A stretch of DNA of 64,000 nucleotides, from positions 1,746,001 to 1,810,000 of the forward strand of contig CP058931.1 in assembly GCA_024760505.1 (NCBI GenBank), written 5' to 3'. A model generated the notes under the pieces. The model saw nothing but the letters and a program-made list of their open reading frames with translations, did no database searches and was not told the DNA's origin. A program made the translations under genes and the position numbers. Shown here in pieces: positions 17,184-25,946 of the stretch; position 1 is the first letter of the stretch; every line of letters starts with the position of its first letter. Origin of the DNA: Nitrospira sp. (GTDB taxonomy: Bacteria; Nitrospirota; Nitrospiria; Nitrospirales; UBA8639).

Positions 17184-17842
17184 GCGAAGGGATTACCATT
17201 GCCCTTTCCAAGGGTAAACTTCTTGATCCGACTCTTGAATTGTTCCGCCAGGCAGGCTATACGGGATATCATGTCCGAGCGGACGACCGTCGATTAATTT
17301 TGGAATTCCCGGAGCATGGGCACCGGGTCTTAATTGTACGCCCAAGTGATGTGCCGGCCTATGTTGAATATGGCGCAGCCGATTTAGGGGTGGTTGGGAA
17401 AGATGTCCTGTTGGAACAGAGCCCGGATGTCTATGAACCGGTTGACTTGAACTTGGGAGTCTGTCGGCTGGTAGTCGCCAGGCCGAACGGGCCACAGCTT
17501 GTGCAACGGATGTCTTCCAAGCTTCGGGTGGCAACCAAATATCCCATGATCACCGAACGTTTTTTTAACCAGCAAGGGTTGCCTGTGGAATTGATTAAGC
17601 TCTACGGGTCGATCGAGTTGGCTCCATTGGTCGGATTGGCCGATCGGATTGTTGATCTGGTGGAGACGGGAAACACCCTGAAAGCCAATAATCTGGTCGA
17701 GGATGAAGTGATCGCCTGGTCATCGGCCCGATTGATTGTGAATCGGGCAAGCTTAAAAATGAAACATGCCGTGATTACGGAACTGATTGCCCGGGTAAAG
17801 AAAATTCTTTCTCGTTCCCGCTCCAAAAAGGTTCATGCATGA
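17180..17842 (+). CDS. hisG: ATP phosphoribosyltransferase, short form HisG(S)
   Basis: 220 residues, so this is the short form that lacks the C-terminal regulatory domain. It begins GITIALSKGKLLDPTLELF and contains DLGVVGKDVLLE, LRVATKYPMITERFF and DLVETGNTLKANNL, the PRPP-binding region. HisG condenses ATP and PRPP, the first histidine step. Short HisG enzymes need the HisRS-like partner HisZ, which is not encoded in this window. The ATG overlaps the murA stop (ATGA) and its own stop overlaps hisD the same way. Confidence 0.96.
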   Translation: MSEGITIALSKGKLLDPTLELFRQAGYTGYHVRADDRRLILEFPEHGHRVLIVRPSDVPAYVEYGAADLGVVGKDVLLEQSPDVYEPVDLNLGVCRLVVARPNGPQLVQRMSSKLRVATKYPMITERFFNQQGLPVELIKLYGSIELAPLVGLADRIVDLVETGNTLKANNLVEDEVIAWSSARLIVNRASLKMKHAVITELIARVKKILSRSRSKKVHA

Positions 17843-19122
17843 AAATTGTTTCCCACAAGGACCAAGAGTTTTCGCAAGCGGTGAATCGTGTCTGTCAGCG
17901 GGCAGCTCAACAAAACGACAAGGTTGAAAAAGCCGTCAGGACAATCTTGGATGCTGTTCGGCAGGAGGGCGATCAGGCACTCCAGCGGTTGACCTGGAAA
18001 TTCGATCATGTCCGAATCAGTCCTGACGGCCTTCGTGTGGCGTCAAAAGACGTCGAGCGTGCCTACGCCGAACTACCGTCCTCGGATATTAAGGCGCTGA
18101 AATATGCGGCGAACCGTATTCGGACCTTTCATCGTCGACAACGAAGGAAATCCTGGGTCTATCGTCAAAAGGGGATTCAATTAGGCCAACGGATCACGCC
18201 GTTAGATGCCGTCGGGGTATATGTTCCAGGCGGAAAAGCCCTGTATCCGTCATCGGTGCTCATGAATGCCATCCCCGCGAAAGTGGCTGGGGTGAAGCGG
18301 GTCGTCATGTGTACGCCGACACCGAATGGCATCATCCACCCCGCGTTGTTGGTGGCGGCGGATGTCGCTGGAGTGGATGAAATCTACCGGGTCGGTGGAG
18401 CCCAAGCCATTGGGGCCTTGGCTTTTGGCACCTCGGCAATCCGGCCCGTGGATAAAATTGTCGGTCCAGGGAATATGTATGTGGCCACGGCCAAACGCCT
18501 GGTCTACGGCCAGGTCGACATTGATATGATTGCGGGTCCGAGTGAGTTGCTGGTCATTGCCGACTCCGCCAGTAACCCACTGCATGTGGCGGCTGATCTT
18601 CTTTGTGAAGCCGAGCATGATGAGGAAGCCTGTGTTTATCTGGTGACGACTTCTCTGACTCTTGCCAGACGGGTTGTGACTGAAGTGACCCGCCAACTTG
18701 CTCAGTTGGGACGCCAGGCGATTGCGTCCCGATCAATTCACAATCATGCCCTGGCGTTTGTTGTGCGATCCTTTGATGAGGCGTTTGAATTAGCCAATCG
18801 GATTGCGCCGGAGCATTTATCATTAAATGTGGATCGGGCGGGAGACTATGTGTCACGTATACGTCATGCGGGTGCCATTTTTGTTGGGCGCTATACCCCT
18901 CCCGCGGTGGTGGATTATGTGGCAGGGCCCAATCATGTGTTACCAACTGGTGGGAGTGCCAGATTTTTTTCGTGTTTGGGTGTGGATGAGTACATGAAAA
19001 CCAGCAATGTGGTGACCTATTCGAAGGCCGCGTTGCGCAAAGCTCATGCTCCAGTGATGCGGCTTTCTATGCTGGAAGGCCTGGATGCACATGGGCGATC
19101 AATGGAGAGTCGATGGACATGA
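17839..19122 (+). CDS. hisD: Histidinol dehydrogenase
   Basis: 427 residues, typical for the family. It has the NAD-binding and zinc-site segments VGVYVPGGKALYPSSVLMN, KIVGPGNMYVATAK, and DMIAGPSELLVIAD, then EAEHDEEACVYLV and NRIAPEHLSL with the catalytic Glu-His pair. It oxidises L-histidinol to histidine in two steps. The start overlaps hisG by four bases, and the end overlaps hisB by ten, so translation of the three is probably coupled. Confidence 0.97.
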   Translation: MKIVSHKDQEFSQAVNRVCQRAAQQNDKVEKAVRTILDAVRQEGDQALQRLTWKFDHVRISPDGLRVASKDVERAYAELPSSDIKALKYAANRIRTFHRRQRRKSWVYRQKGIQLGQRITPLDAVGVYVPGGKALYPSSVLMNAIPAKVAGVKRVVMCTPTPNGIIHPALLVAADVAGVDEIYRVGGAQAIGALAFGTSAIRPVDKIVGPGNMYVATAKRLVYGQVDIDMIAGPSELLVIADSASNPLHVAADLLCEAEHDEEACVYLVTTSLTLARRVVTEVTRQLAQLGRQAIASRSIHNHALAFVVRSFDEAFELANRIAPEHLSLNVDRAGDYVSRIRHAGAIFVGRYTPPAVVDYVAGPNHVLPTGGSARFFSCLGVDEYMKTSNVVTYSKAALRKAHAPVMRLSMLEGLDAHGRSMESRWT

Positions 19123-19721
19123 ACCGACATCTTGTTCCCAGAACGGCTTCTCAAGAACGGAAAACCGCGGAAACGGCCATTCGAGTGGAATGGGGCCTCG
19201 ACGGGTGCGGCAACAATCAGATTAAGACCTCGATCCCGTTTTTAGATCACATGTTGAATTTATTCGGTAAACATGGATTTTTTGATCTGACAGTGGAAGC
19301 GAAAGGGGATATCGAGATTGATGACCATCACACGATCGAAGACGTGGGCATTGTCATGGGGCAGGTCTTAACCCAGGCTCTGGGGACCAAAGAAGGCCTC
19401 ACCCGATTCGGATGGGCGACGGTGCCGTTGGATGAAACGTTGGCCCAGGTGACCGTGGATCTGAGTGGCCGACCGTACCTAGTATACAATGTAGTGTTAC
19501 CCACGCGGTATATTAAGTCGTTTGATTTGGGATTGTTTGAAGATTTTTTTCAGGCATTCGTGAGTCAGGGAGGGTTAAACCTTCATGTGAATGTGCTGTA
19601 TGGAAGAAATCCTCATCACATCATGGAAGCGATTTTTAAGGCGTTTGCGAAAGCCATGGATCAAGCGGTTAGGCGGGAAGAACGAATTAAGGGAGTGCTC
19701 TCAACCAAAGGGTTGCTCTGA
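19113..19721 (+). CDS. hisB: Imidazoleglycerol-phosphate dehydratase
   Basis: 202 residues, so this is the monofunctional IGPD without the phosphatase domain found in enterobacteria. The metal-binding His-rich motifs are visible: FLDHMLNLFGKHGFFDL, EIDDHHTIEDVGI and, near the end, NPHHIMEAIFKAFAKA. It dehydrates imidazole-glycerol phosphate with two manganese ions. Two ATG codons (19113 and 19119) are close; both fit. Histidinol-phosphatase must be encoded elsewhere. Confidence 0.97.
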   Translation: MDMNRHLVPRTASQERKTAETAIRVEWGLDGCGNNQIKTSIPFLDHMLNLFGKHGFFDLTVEAKGDIEIDDHHTIEDVGIVMGQVLTQALGTKEGLTRFGWATVPLDETLAQVTVDLSGRPYLVYNVVLPTRYIKSFDLGLFEDFFQAFVSQGGLNLHVNVLYGRNPHHIMEAIFKAFAKAMDQAVRREERIKGVLSTKGLL

Positions 19722-19769
19722 AGGGTGAGAATCAGGGGGCGGAGAGAGAGAGAGGATAACAGCCGGGAC

Positions 19770-20393
19770 ATGATTGCCATTATTGATTATGGGATGGGAA
19801 ATCTTCGGAGCGTGCAGAAAGGGTTTGAATGCGTGGGCCATGACGCGGTCGTGACTCGAGACCTGCTCGTGATTGACCAGGCCAGTCATGTCGTGTTGCC
19901 GGGTGTGGGCGCGTTTGGGGATTGCATGGACAACCTGGCTCGCTTTGAGTTGATGGATGTCATATACCGTTCCATCGCTTCGGGAAAACCTTTTCTCGGC
20001 ATTTGTTTAGGGTATCAATTGCTGTTTTCGGAAAGCGAAGAATTTGGCTGTCACCAGGGGTTAGGGATCCTGGCCGGGAAGGTGAAAGCGATTCCCCGTC
20101 CCTCCGATGATGGAGCGACGTCGTTTAAAATTCCTCATATGGGTTGGAATACGATTCAGGTCAACACGGTTGCTCCGCCATTACGTGGCATTGCCTCCGA
20201 CTCCTATGTGTATTTCGTGCATTCCTACTATGTGGAACCGACGGATTGTGCTCTCGTCAGTACCCAAACCGACTATGGAATTTCTTTTGCGAGTAGTGTC
20301 TGGAAAGACAATGTGTTTGCTACTCAATGGCATCCCGAGAAAAGTCAGGCCGTCGGGTTGCAGGTCTTGAAGAATTTTGGTGATTGGCAATGA
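19770..20393 (+). CDS. hisH: Imidazole glycerol phosphate synthase, glutaminase subunit HisH
   Basis: About 207 residues from the ATG at 19770; an upstream GTG at 19725 would add a poorly conserved, very basic stretch. The class I amidotransferase triad is intact: nucleophile Cys in GICLGYQLLF and the His-Glu pair in TQWHPEKSQ. It starts IAIIDYGMGNLRSVQKGF. HisH provides ammonia to HisF, whose gene is three genes downstream. Its 3' end overlaps the next gene by four bases. Confidence 0.96.
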   Translation: MIAIIDYGMGNLRSVQKGFECVGHDAVVTRDLLVIDQASHVVLPGVGAFGDCMDNLARFELMDVIYRSIASGKPFLGICLGYQLLFSESEEFGCHQGLGILAGKVKAIPRPSDDGATSFKIPHMGWNTIQVNTVAPPLRGIASDSYVYFVHSYYVEPTDCALVSTQTDYGISFASSVWKDNVFATQWHPEKSQAVGLQVLKNFGDWQ

Positions 20394-21202
20394 GGGGAAT
20401 GTGTTTTGCGATCAAGGGGCGGTCGAGACCGTTGCCTTCCCGGTTCCTGGTCATGATACTTATCGGGTGGTGGTGTCTCGGTATAGGCTGTGTTCCCCCT
20501 AAAGTTCAAATTCAGGCCGCTCCACAATTTGATCCCTCCCGTATATCCAGTCTCGCCATCCTTCCTTTTCAGACCATCAAAACCCCTCAATTGGCGAGTA
20601 GCTCGACACGTGGAGGCATTAGGGATCCGGAAGAAATTCGAACACAATTTCGGTTGCCGGGGACTGATCAGGCGGATGGGACAGAATCCAGAAAAGTTCG
20701 TTATGTGGTGCCTGAAACGGCGGCACATCGAATTACGACACAGGTGGCTTCTGTGTTGGCCGGCCGGCCTTCCTTACGGGTGATCGGTCCAGAGGAGTCT
20801 TCTGCCGTGATGGGCAAGGAAAGCCCGGAAGGAGAATCGTCATTGCCCGTCATGGCCCAAGAGGTCGGAACCCGCTTAAAAGTTGATGGAGTTGTGGGGG
20901 GACTCGTCCGGACATACCGTGAGCGTGAAGGGAGCAAGCTTGGAGCCAAGCCGGCCGCAGTAGGGTTTGAAGTGTATCTCCTCAGACCGTCTGATGGAAT
21001 GGTCTTATGGACCGGGGAATTTTTTGAGGAACAAAAACCGCTTAACCAGGATGTCGTAGGTTTTTTTGAAAAGGGTGGAGGGTTTGTGACTGCCGATAAA
21101 CTTGCTGAATTGGGTGTCAACAAAGTGATGAAGGCTTTCCCCGTCGGCTTGGGCGAACAGGGGCCTCCTCTTCCTGCTCCATCCTTGAAGGAGAATCCTT
21201 AA
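20390..21202 (+). CDS. Lipoprotein of unknown function inside the histidine operon
   Basis: About 270 residues, starting at the ATG that overlaps the hisH stop; a later ATG at 20453 is also possible. A membrane-spanning signal (LVMILIGWWCLGIGC) ends in a lipobox-like Cys followed by VPP. The body has SSLAILPFQTIK, an acidic middle, VDGVVGGLVRTYRE and FEVYLLRPSDGMVLWTGEFFEE, a pattern resembling GNA1162/CsgG-like envelope lipoproteins and the two lipoproteins at 5508-7035. No step of histidine synthesis needs a lipoprotein. The tight fit suggests it is co-transcribed. Function unknown. Confidence 0.72.
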   Translation: MRGMCFAIKGRSRPLPSRFLVMILIGWWCLGIGCVPPKVQIQAAPQFDPSRISSLAILPFQTIKTPQLASSSTRGGIRDPEEIRTQFRLPGTDQADGTESRKVRYVVPETAAHRITTQVASVLAGRPSLRVIGPEESSAVMGKESPEGESSLPVMAQEVGTRLKVDGVVGGLVRTYREREGSKLGAKPAAVGFEVYLLRPSDGMVLWTGEFFEEQKPLNQDVVGFFEKGGGFVTADKLAELGVNKVMKAFPVGLGEQGPPLPAPSLKENP

Positions 21203-21205
21203 CCG

Positions 21206-21952
21206 ATGCTACTGATTCCTGCAATTGATCTGAAGGACGGGAAATGTGTCCGCCTGCGACAGGGCGAGATGGATCAGGTCACCAGGTATTCCGATGACCC
21301 CGCGGCGATGGCGGAACATTGGCAGAGTCTTGGTGCCCGCTACCTTCATGTGGTGGATTTAGACGGGGCGGTGACCGGAACACCTCAGCATCTATCACAC
21401 ATTGAAGCCATGACCAAACGGTTAGCCATTCCCCTGCAGGTCGGTGGGGGCATACGAAACACGTCAACCATTCGGGCCTACTTGTCCTGTGGAGTGGACC
21501 GGGTGGTGATTGGAACAGCGGCCTTACAGGATGCGGATTTTTTGGCAGCAGCCGCGACAGAGTTTCCTGATAAAATTTTAATCGGGATTGATGTCAAACA
21601 GGGTTTAGTCGCGGTGCATGGGTGGAAGACCGTGTCCAGTCTGACCCCACGACAGGTCTTTGAATCAGTAAAAGACTTGCCCTTGGGAGGCATGGTCTTT
21701 ACGGACATATCCCGGGACGGCATGTTGGCAGGACCAAATATTTCAGCTCTGCGGGAAGCGGTGGATATCTCGCCGTTTCCCGTTATTGCCTCTGGTGGAG
21801 TCACGGTCTTGAAAGATGTACAGACCATTCAGGCCCTGGGAAGCAGAATTTCCGGAATCATTATCGGAAAGGCCTTATATGAAGGCACCTTGGACTTGAA
21901 GGCGGCTCTTGAAATGGTGGCCTTGGCAGAATCGTCTCGAACATCATGCTGA
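21206..21952 (+). CDS. hisA: Phosphoribosyl-formimino-AICAR ribotide isomerase HisA
   Basis: 248 residues folded as a single TIM barrel. The catalytic Asp of strand 1 is in LLIPAIDLKDGKCVRLRQG and that of strand 5 in KILIGIDVKQG; phosphate loops are VGGGIRNTST and IASGGVTVLKD. It isomerises ProFAR to PRFAR. Only three bases separate it from the lipoprotein gene, and it overlaps hisF by seven bases. Confidence 0.97.
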   Translation: MLLIPAIDLKDGKCVRLRQGEMDQVTRYSDDPAAMAEHWQSLGARYLHVVDLDGAVTGTPQHLSHIEAMTKRLAIPLQVGGGIRNTSTIRAYLSCGVDRVVIGTAALQDADFLAAAATEFPDKILIGIDVKQGLVAVHGWKTVSSLTPRQVFESVKDLPLGGMVFTDISRDGMLAGPNISALREAVDISPFPVIASGGVTVLKDVQTIQALGSRISGIIIGKALYEGTLDLKAALEMVALAESSRTSC

Positions 21953-22743
21953 CGAAGAGAATCATACCCTGCCTGGATGTGAAAGACGGGCGAGTGGTGA
22001 AAGGGGTCTCGTTTGTGAATTTGCGCGATGCGGGAGATCCGGTTCACATTGCGCAGGTGTATGATCGAGAAGGTGCGGACGAGCTGTGTTTTCTGGATAT
22101 TACCGCTTCACATGAAAAGCGGGATACGATCTTAGATGTGGTGATTCGGACGGCGGAGCAGGTGTTTATGCCGCTCACGGTTGGGGGAGGGATCCGGACC
22201 ATTGAGGATATTCGCCGGTTATTAGAAGCTGGAGCGGACAAAGTCAGTATTAATACGGCTGCGGTGGAGCATCCTGATTTCGTAAAAGCTGCCGCCAATC
22301 GTTTCGGCTCGCAATGTATCGTTGTGGCGATTGATGCGAAGCGGGCGACCACATGTGAAGGGGGTGAGCCCGGGTGGGAAGTGTTTACCCATGGAGGGCG
22401 GAACTCGACCGGTCTGGACGCCGTTGAGTGGGGGAAACGGATGAAGGACTATGGCGCCGGAGAGATTCTTTTGACCAGTATGGATCAGGACGGAAGGCAG
22501 GACGGCTATGATTTGGCCTTAACGGCGGCTATTTCCGAGTCCGTCTCTATTCCCGTCATTGCCTCCGGAGGGGCTGGCACGCTTCAGCACCTGTATGAGG
22601 CGTTCCATGTGGGGAAAGCAGATGCGGTGCTGGCGGCATCTATTTTCCATTATCAAACGTTTTCCATCGGGCAAGCCAAATCGTATTTGGCTCAACAGGG
22701 TATCCCTGTGCGTCCGGGAACCGTCCCGGTTTCAATTTCATAA
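21946..22743 (+). CDS. hisF: Imidazole glycerol phosphate synthase, cyclase subunit HisF
   Basis: 265 residues, TIM barrel paralogous to HisA. It starts MLTKRIIPCLDVKDGRVVKG with the catalytic Asp of strand 1, and contains IVVAIDAKRA with the second Asp, TVGGGIRTIEDI, and VIASGGAGTLQHL. It cyclises PRFAR using ammonia channelled from HisH. The ATG overlaps the end of hisA, which suggests translational coupling. Confidence 0.97.
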   Translation: MLTKRIIPCLDVKDGRVVKGVSFVNLRDAGDPVHIAQVYDREGADELCFLDITASHEKRDTILDVVIRTAEQVFMPLTVGGGIRTIEDIRRLLEAGADKVSINTAAVEHPDFVKAAANRFGSQCIVVAIDAKRATTCEGGEPGWEVFTHGGRNSTGLDAVEWGKRMKDYGAGEILLTSMDQDGRQDGYDLALTAAISESVSIPVIASGGAGTLQHLYEAFHVGKADAVLAASIFHYQTFSIGQAKSYLAQQGIPVRPGTVPVSIS

Positions 22744-22749
22744 CGACCC

Positions 22750-23454
22750 ATGAGCGAAGTCTCTTCGACAAGCACATTGCAGTTTGATGAACAAGGATTG
22801 CTCCCCTGTGTTGTGCAGGATTGGTTGGATGGGACCGTCTTGATGGTGGGGTTCATGAACCAACAAGCGTGGGAGATGACTTGCGATTCCCAACGGGTTC
22901 ATTTCTGGAGTCGATCGCGAAAACGGTTATGGAAAAAAGGCGAGACGTCCGGCCATGAATTGCTGTTAAAGGAAATGTTTGTGGATTGTGATCGGGATAC
23001 GATTTTGGTGAAAGCCCAGCCCATTGGACCGACGTGTCATACCGGAACCCGTTCATGTTTTTTTTCTCCCCTACCTTCTTCGACTTCTGAAGAGCCAGCC
23101 GCTTTCTTCTCCGGTACGGCCTGGGGAGGGATTACCCGGCGCCTGTATGAAATGGTTGGCGATCGGAAGGCCAACCCGAGCCCTGATTCCTATGTGTCGA
23201 AACTAATGGAGGGAGGCCTCGATCGTATTTTGAAAAAGGTGGCGGAAGAAGCCGGCGAAGTCCTTCTCGCTGGGAAAAATGGCGATCGGGAAGAAATTAT
23301 TTATGAAATGGCTGATTTGTGGTTTCATACCCTCATCATGCTCGGGCATTTTTCCATTCCTCCTGAAGACGTCTATCAAGAGCTTGGCAAGCGATTTGGC
23401 AAATCAGGAATTCGACAGCCCGAACAGCTCGAAGGAGGCTCGACTCATGGGTGA
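22750..23454 (+). CDS. hisIE: Bifunctional phosphoribosyl-AMP cyclohydrolase / phosphoribosyl-ATP pyrophosphatase
   Basis: 234 residues with two fused domains. Residues about 10-115 are HisI, with the zinc and metal ligands in HFWSRSRKRLWKKGETSGH, VDCDRDTILVK and PTCHTGTRSCFF. Residues about 125-225 are HisE, seen in VSKLMEGGLDRILKKVAEEAGEVLLAG and DLWFHTLIML. Together they carry out steps 2 and 3 of histidine synthesis. The last 8 bases overlap the HIT gene. Confidence 0.97.
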   Translation: MSEVSSTSTLQFDEQGLLPCVVQDWLDGTVLMVGFMNQQAWEMTCDSQRVHFWSRSRKRLWKKGETSGHELLLKEMFVDCDRDTILVKAQPIGPTCHTGTRSCFFSPLPSSTSEEPAAFFSGTAWGGITRRLYEMVGDRKANPSPDSYVSKLMEGGLDRILKKVAEEAGEVLLAGKNGDREEIIYEMADLWFHTLIMLGHFSIPPEDVYQELGKRFGKSGIRQPEQLEGGSTHG

Positions 23455-23791
23455 TTGTCTTTTTTGTCAAATCGTCAAGGGGGCCATTCCCGCCGACATA
23501 CTGTATGAGGATGAACACACGTTCGTGTTTAACGATATCAATCCTCAGGCGCAGGTGCATATGTTGGTGATTCCCAAGCGGCACGTGGTGTCTTTGGATG
23601 ATACGAAAGAGACGGATGCCGCCTTGTTAGGTCACCTGATGGTCGTCTGTGCCAAGATGGCCAGGCAGCGGGATATTGCCGGTGGCGGATATCGGGTCGT
23701 TGCGAATACCGGACCGGGAGCCGGACAGAGTGTCTTTCATTTGCACTTTCACGTCATGGGTGGTCGGACATTTGCGTGGCCTCCGGGTTAA
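23447..23791 (+). CDS. HIT family (HINT-like) nucleotide hydrolase
   Basis: 114 residues starting at an ATG with an excellent GAAGGAGG site. The histidine-triad motif HLHFHVMGG is near the C-terminus, and the N-terminus MGDCLFCQIVKGAIPADILYEDE has the two Cys of the HINT zinc site. HINT proteins hydrolyse nucleoside phosphoramidates. It closes the his cluster, where a HIT gene follows hisIE in several bacteria. Confidence 0.93.
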   Translation: MGDCLFCQIVKGAIPADILYEDEHTFVFNDINPQAQVHMLVIPKRHVVSLDDTKETDAALLGHLMVVCAKMARQRDIAGGGYRVVANTGPGAGQSVFHLHFHVMGGRTFAWPPG

Positions 23792-23890
23792 TGTTGGGTT
23801 GCCGGGGACAAAGCGCCCCGAGAGTATATGGTATCCGAAGGGAACGACATTCATGCTGTGTCCCTAACGCAGTCCGTGGTGAGAAGTGAG

Positions 23891-25717
23891 ATGACAGGCG
23901 AAAAGCGAGGAGTTCCTCCAGAGATTCTTCAACAAATTCGAGATCGCATTGATATTATTGATCTCATTTCCACATACGTGAGTCTTTCCAAAGCGGGGCA
24001 AAACTTTAAAGGGCTGTGCCCCTTCCATTCAGAAAAAACTCCCTCATTTTCGGTCAACCCCGTTCGACAAATGTTTTATTGTTTTGGCTGCAGTGTCGGA
24101 GGAGATGCCTTTACCTTTTTGATGAAACAAGAAGGCATGGATTTCATGGAGGCTCTGCGTGAGTTAAGCCAACGGACAGGGGTGCCCCTGCCTGAACGTC
24201 GGGAATCAGCGGGGAAGACCACATCAGGCTTATCTCGTGAACGGTATTTTCATCTGTATCAATTGGCCGCATCCTGGTATCACCGTAATCTTCAGGACAA
24301 TCCTGAAGGTCAAGTCGCCAGGGATTATTTGGATCAGCGGGGGATTACCAGGGAATCCTGGAACGCATTCCAGTTGGGATTCGTTCCGGAAGGATGGAAT
24401 AACCTTTCCAAATGGCTGGAACAGCAGTCTGTCAAACCGGAAGAACTCATACAGGCTGGATTGGTGGTGCGGAAAGAGTCTGAGGATGGCACCAGAATAT
24501 CCACGTATGATCGCTTTCGTGATCGGGTGATGTTTCCCATTACTGATCCCCGTGGGCAGGTGGTGGGATTCGGGGGTCGAATCCTGAAAGATGGGGCCTC
24601 TCCCAAATATCTCAATTCACCCGAAACCGACTTATTCTTTAAAGGGAGATCCCTCTATGGAATGGACAAGGCCAGGCAGTCAGCCACCGCTTCGGGGAGG
24701 TTTTATTTGGTAGAAGGGTATTTTGATGTCATCGCTCTCCACCAAAACGGGATTGAAAATGTCGTGGCACCCTTGGGAACGGCCTTAACCTCCGATCATG
24801 TCCAAATTCTACGCCGATTGGCCCCTTCGGTGATGCTCGTCTTTGATGGAGATGCCGCAGGGATCGGCGCGGCCTTACGGACGCTTGATTTGTTTATGAA
24901 TTCCGGCATTGAAGTCCGAGTGCTGCTGCTCCCGGCTGGTGAAGATCCTGATACATTTATTCGGAAAAACGGGGTTTCCGCGTTTCGTGAGTTGGAGGGG
25001 AAAGCCGCGACGTTGCTGGATTTTGCCATCATGTCTGTGTTGAATAAAGCCAAAAATGATTCTATTCAAGATCGGGTCAAGCGGGCAGATGACATTCTTG
25101 CGATTCTTCATAAGACTAAAAATCCCATAGAAAAGGAAGAATATCTGAAAGTGGTCTCAGAACGATTGGGTATTCGACCGGAATTACTCCGTAAACGTCT
25201 CCCGACTATTTCCCGGCCGATGAGTGTCGCTCCGTCGGGTAAGGGGAAGGAACAAGCTGCCACGAATCTGGCCATTCCACAAGGCAAGCCGGAGGAACGG
25301 GATCTTATTGTATTATTGCTCCAAGGCCGTCTGGAACCGGATCAGATCCGGCAACTCGATGAGGGTGCGTTTACTGTCCCACTGTATCGCCATATTCTTG
25401 GCAAGGCCTTTCAGCATACGGATGACGAAGGGCATTTGCACCTCGATGCCTTGCATGCGGAATTCAGTCAGGATCCGGCTTATGAACCGGTCATTTCCCG
25501 GTTGAGCGTGGGGGAATACAATTGTGACGAAGTGTCTATTCATGTCGCCGGATGTCTCCGTGTTTTAAAGAAAAACCAGATCCAACGCCTCATGGACGAG
25601 GTGATTAATCAACTTAAGGTTGCACAACGGGAGGGACGCCAGGACTTGGTCGATGCTTTGGTCGCGGAGTCCAATGTGCTTCGTCAGAAAAAGGCCTTAT
25701 TAACGTCTTCTCCCTGA
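23891..25717 (+). CDS. dnaG: DNA primase
   Basis: About 608 residues from the ATG at 23891 (GAGAAGTGAG upstream); an in-frame ATG at 23828 would add 21 residues. Domains in order: CHC2 zinc finger (CPFHSEKTPSFSVNPVRQMFYCFGC), the RNA polymerase core with TOPRIM motifs (FYLVEGYFDVIALHQNG and VMLVFDGDAAG), and a C-terminal helicase-binding region. It makes RNA primers for the replication fork. rpoD, its frequent neighbour, is absent; a tRNA follows instead. Confidence 0.96.
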   Translation: MTGEKRGVPPEILQQIRDRIDIIDLISTYVSLSKAGQNFKGLCPFHSEKTPSFSVNPVRQMFYCFGCSVGGDAFTFLMKQEGMDFMEALRELSQRTGVPLPERRESAGKTTSGLSRERYFHLYQLAASWYHRNLQDNPEGQVARDYLDQRGITRESWNAFQLGFVPEGWNNLSKWLEQQSVKPEELIQAGLVVRKESEDGTRISTYDRFRDRVMFPITDPRGQVVGFGGRILKDGASPKYLNSPETDLFFKGRSLYGMDKARQSATASGRFYLVEGYFDVIALHQNGIENVVAPLGTALTSDHVQILRRLAPSVMLVFDGDAAGIGAALRTLDLFMNSGIEVRVLLLPAGEDPDTFIRKNGVSAFRELEGKAATLLDFAIMSVLNKAKNDSIQDRVKRADDILAILHKTKNPIEKEEYLKVVSERLGIRPELLRKRLPTISRPMSVAPSGKGKEQAATNLAIPQGKPEERDLIVLLLQGRLEPDQIRQLDEGAFTVPLYRHILGKAFQHTDDEGHLHLDALHAEFSQDPAYEPVISRLSVGEYNCDEVSIHVAGCLRVLKKNQIQRLMDEVINQLKVAQREGRQDLVDALVAESNVLRQKKALLTSSP

Positions 25718-25723
25718 GTTTAC

Positions 25724-25765
25724 CCCTGGTGAGGGAATAAAATTCGCAGGGGGGAGTTTTTCCTG
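25724..25765 (+). terminator. Possible weak terminator after dnaG
   Basis: CCCCTG at 25725 can pair with CAGGGG about 18 bases later and is followed by AGTTTTT. The stem is short and the loop long, so this is a weak candidate. Confidence 0.3.
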
Positions 25766-25808
25766 AGCACCATTTATGGTAAAAGGGTGTGTGCGCCGTT
25801 ATGATCTC

Positions 25809-25885
25809 GGGCCCATAGCTCAGTTGGTTAGAGCGGCTGACTCATAATCAGTTGGTCCCAGGTTCAAGTCCTGGTGGGCCCACCA
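25809..25885 (+). tRNA. tRNA with CAT anticodon (Ile2 more likely than elongator Met)
   Basis: A complete cloverleaf: acceptor GGGCCCA with TGGGCCC, D-arm AGCTCAGTTGGTTAGAGC, anticodon loop CTCATAA on a GCTGA/TCAGT stem, T-arm with GGTTCAAGTCC, discriminator A and encoded CCA. The CAT anticodon can be Met or, after lysidine modification of C34, isoleucine for AUA. The sequence is closer to Ile2-type tRNAs I know than to elongator Met, but a tRNA-identity search would decide. Confidence 0.93.
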
Positions 25886-25946
25886 CGAGACAGGGCCGGA
25901 CTTGAGTAACCGGTGAGCAAACATGTTCTAGGATATTGAGGACTTT

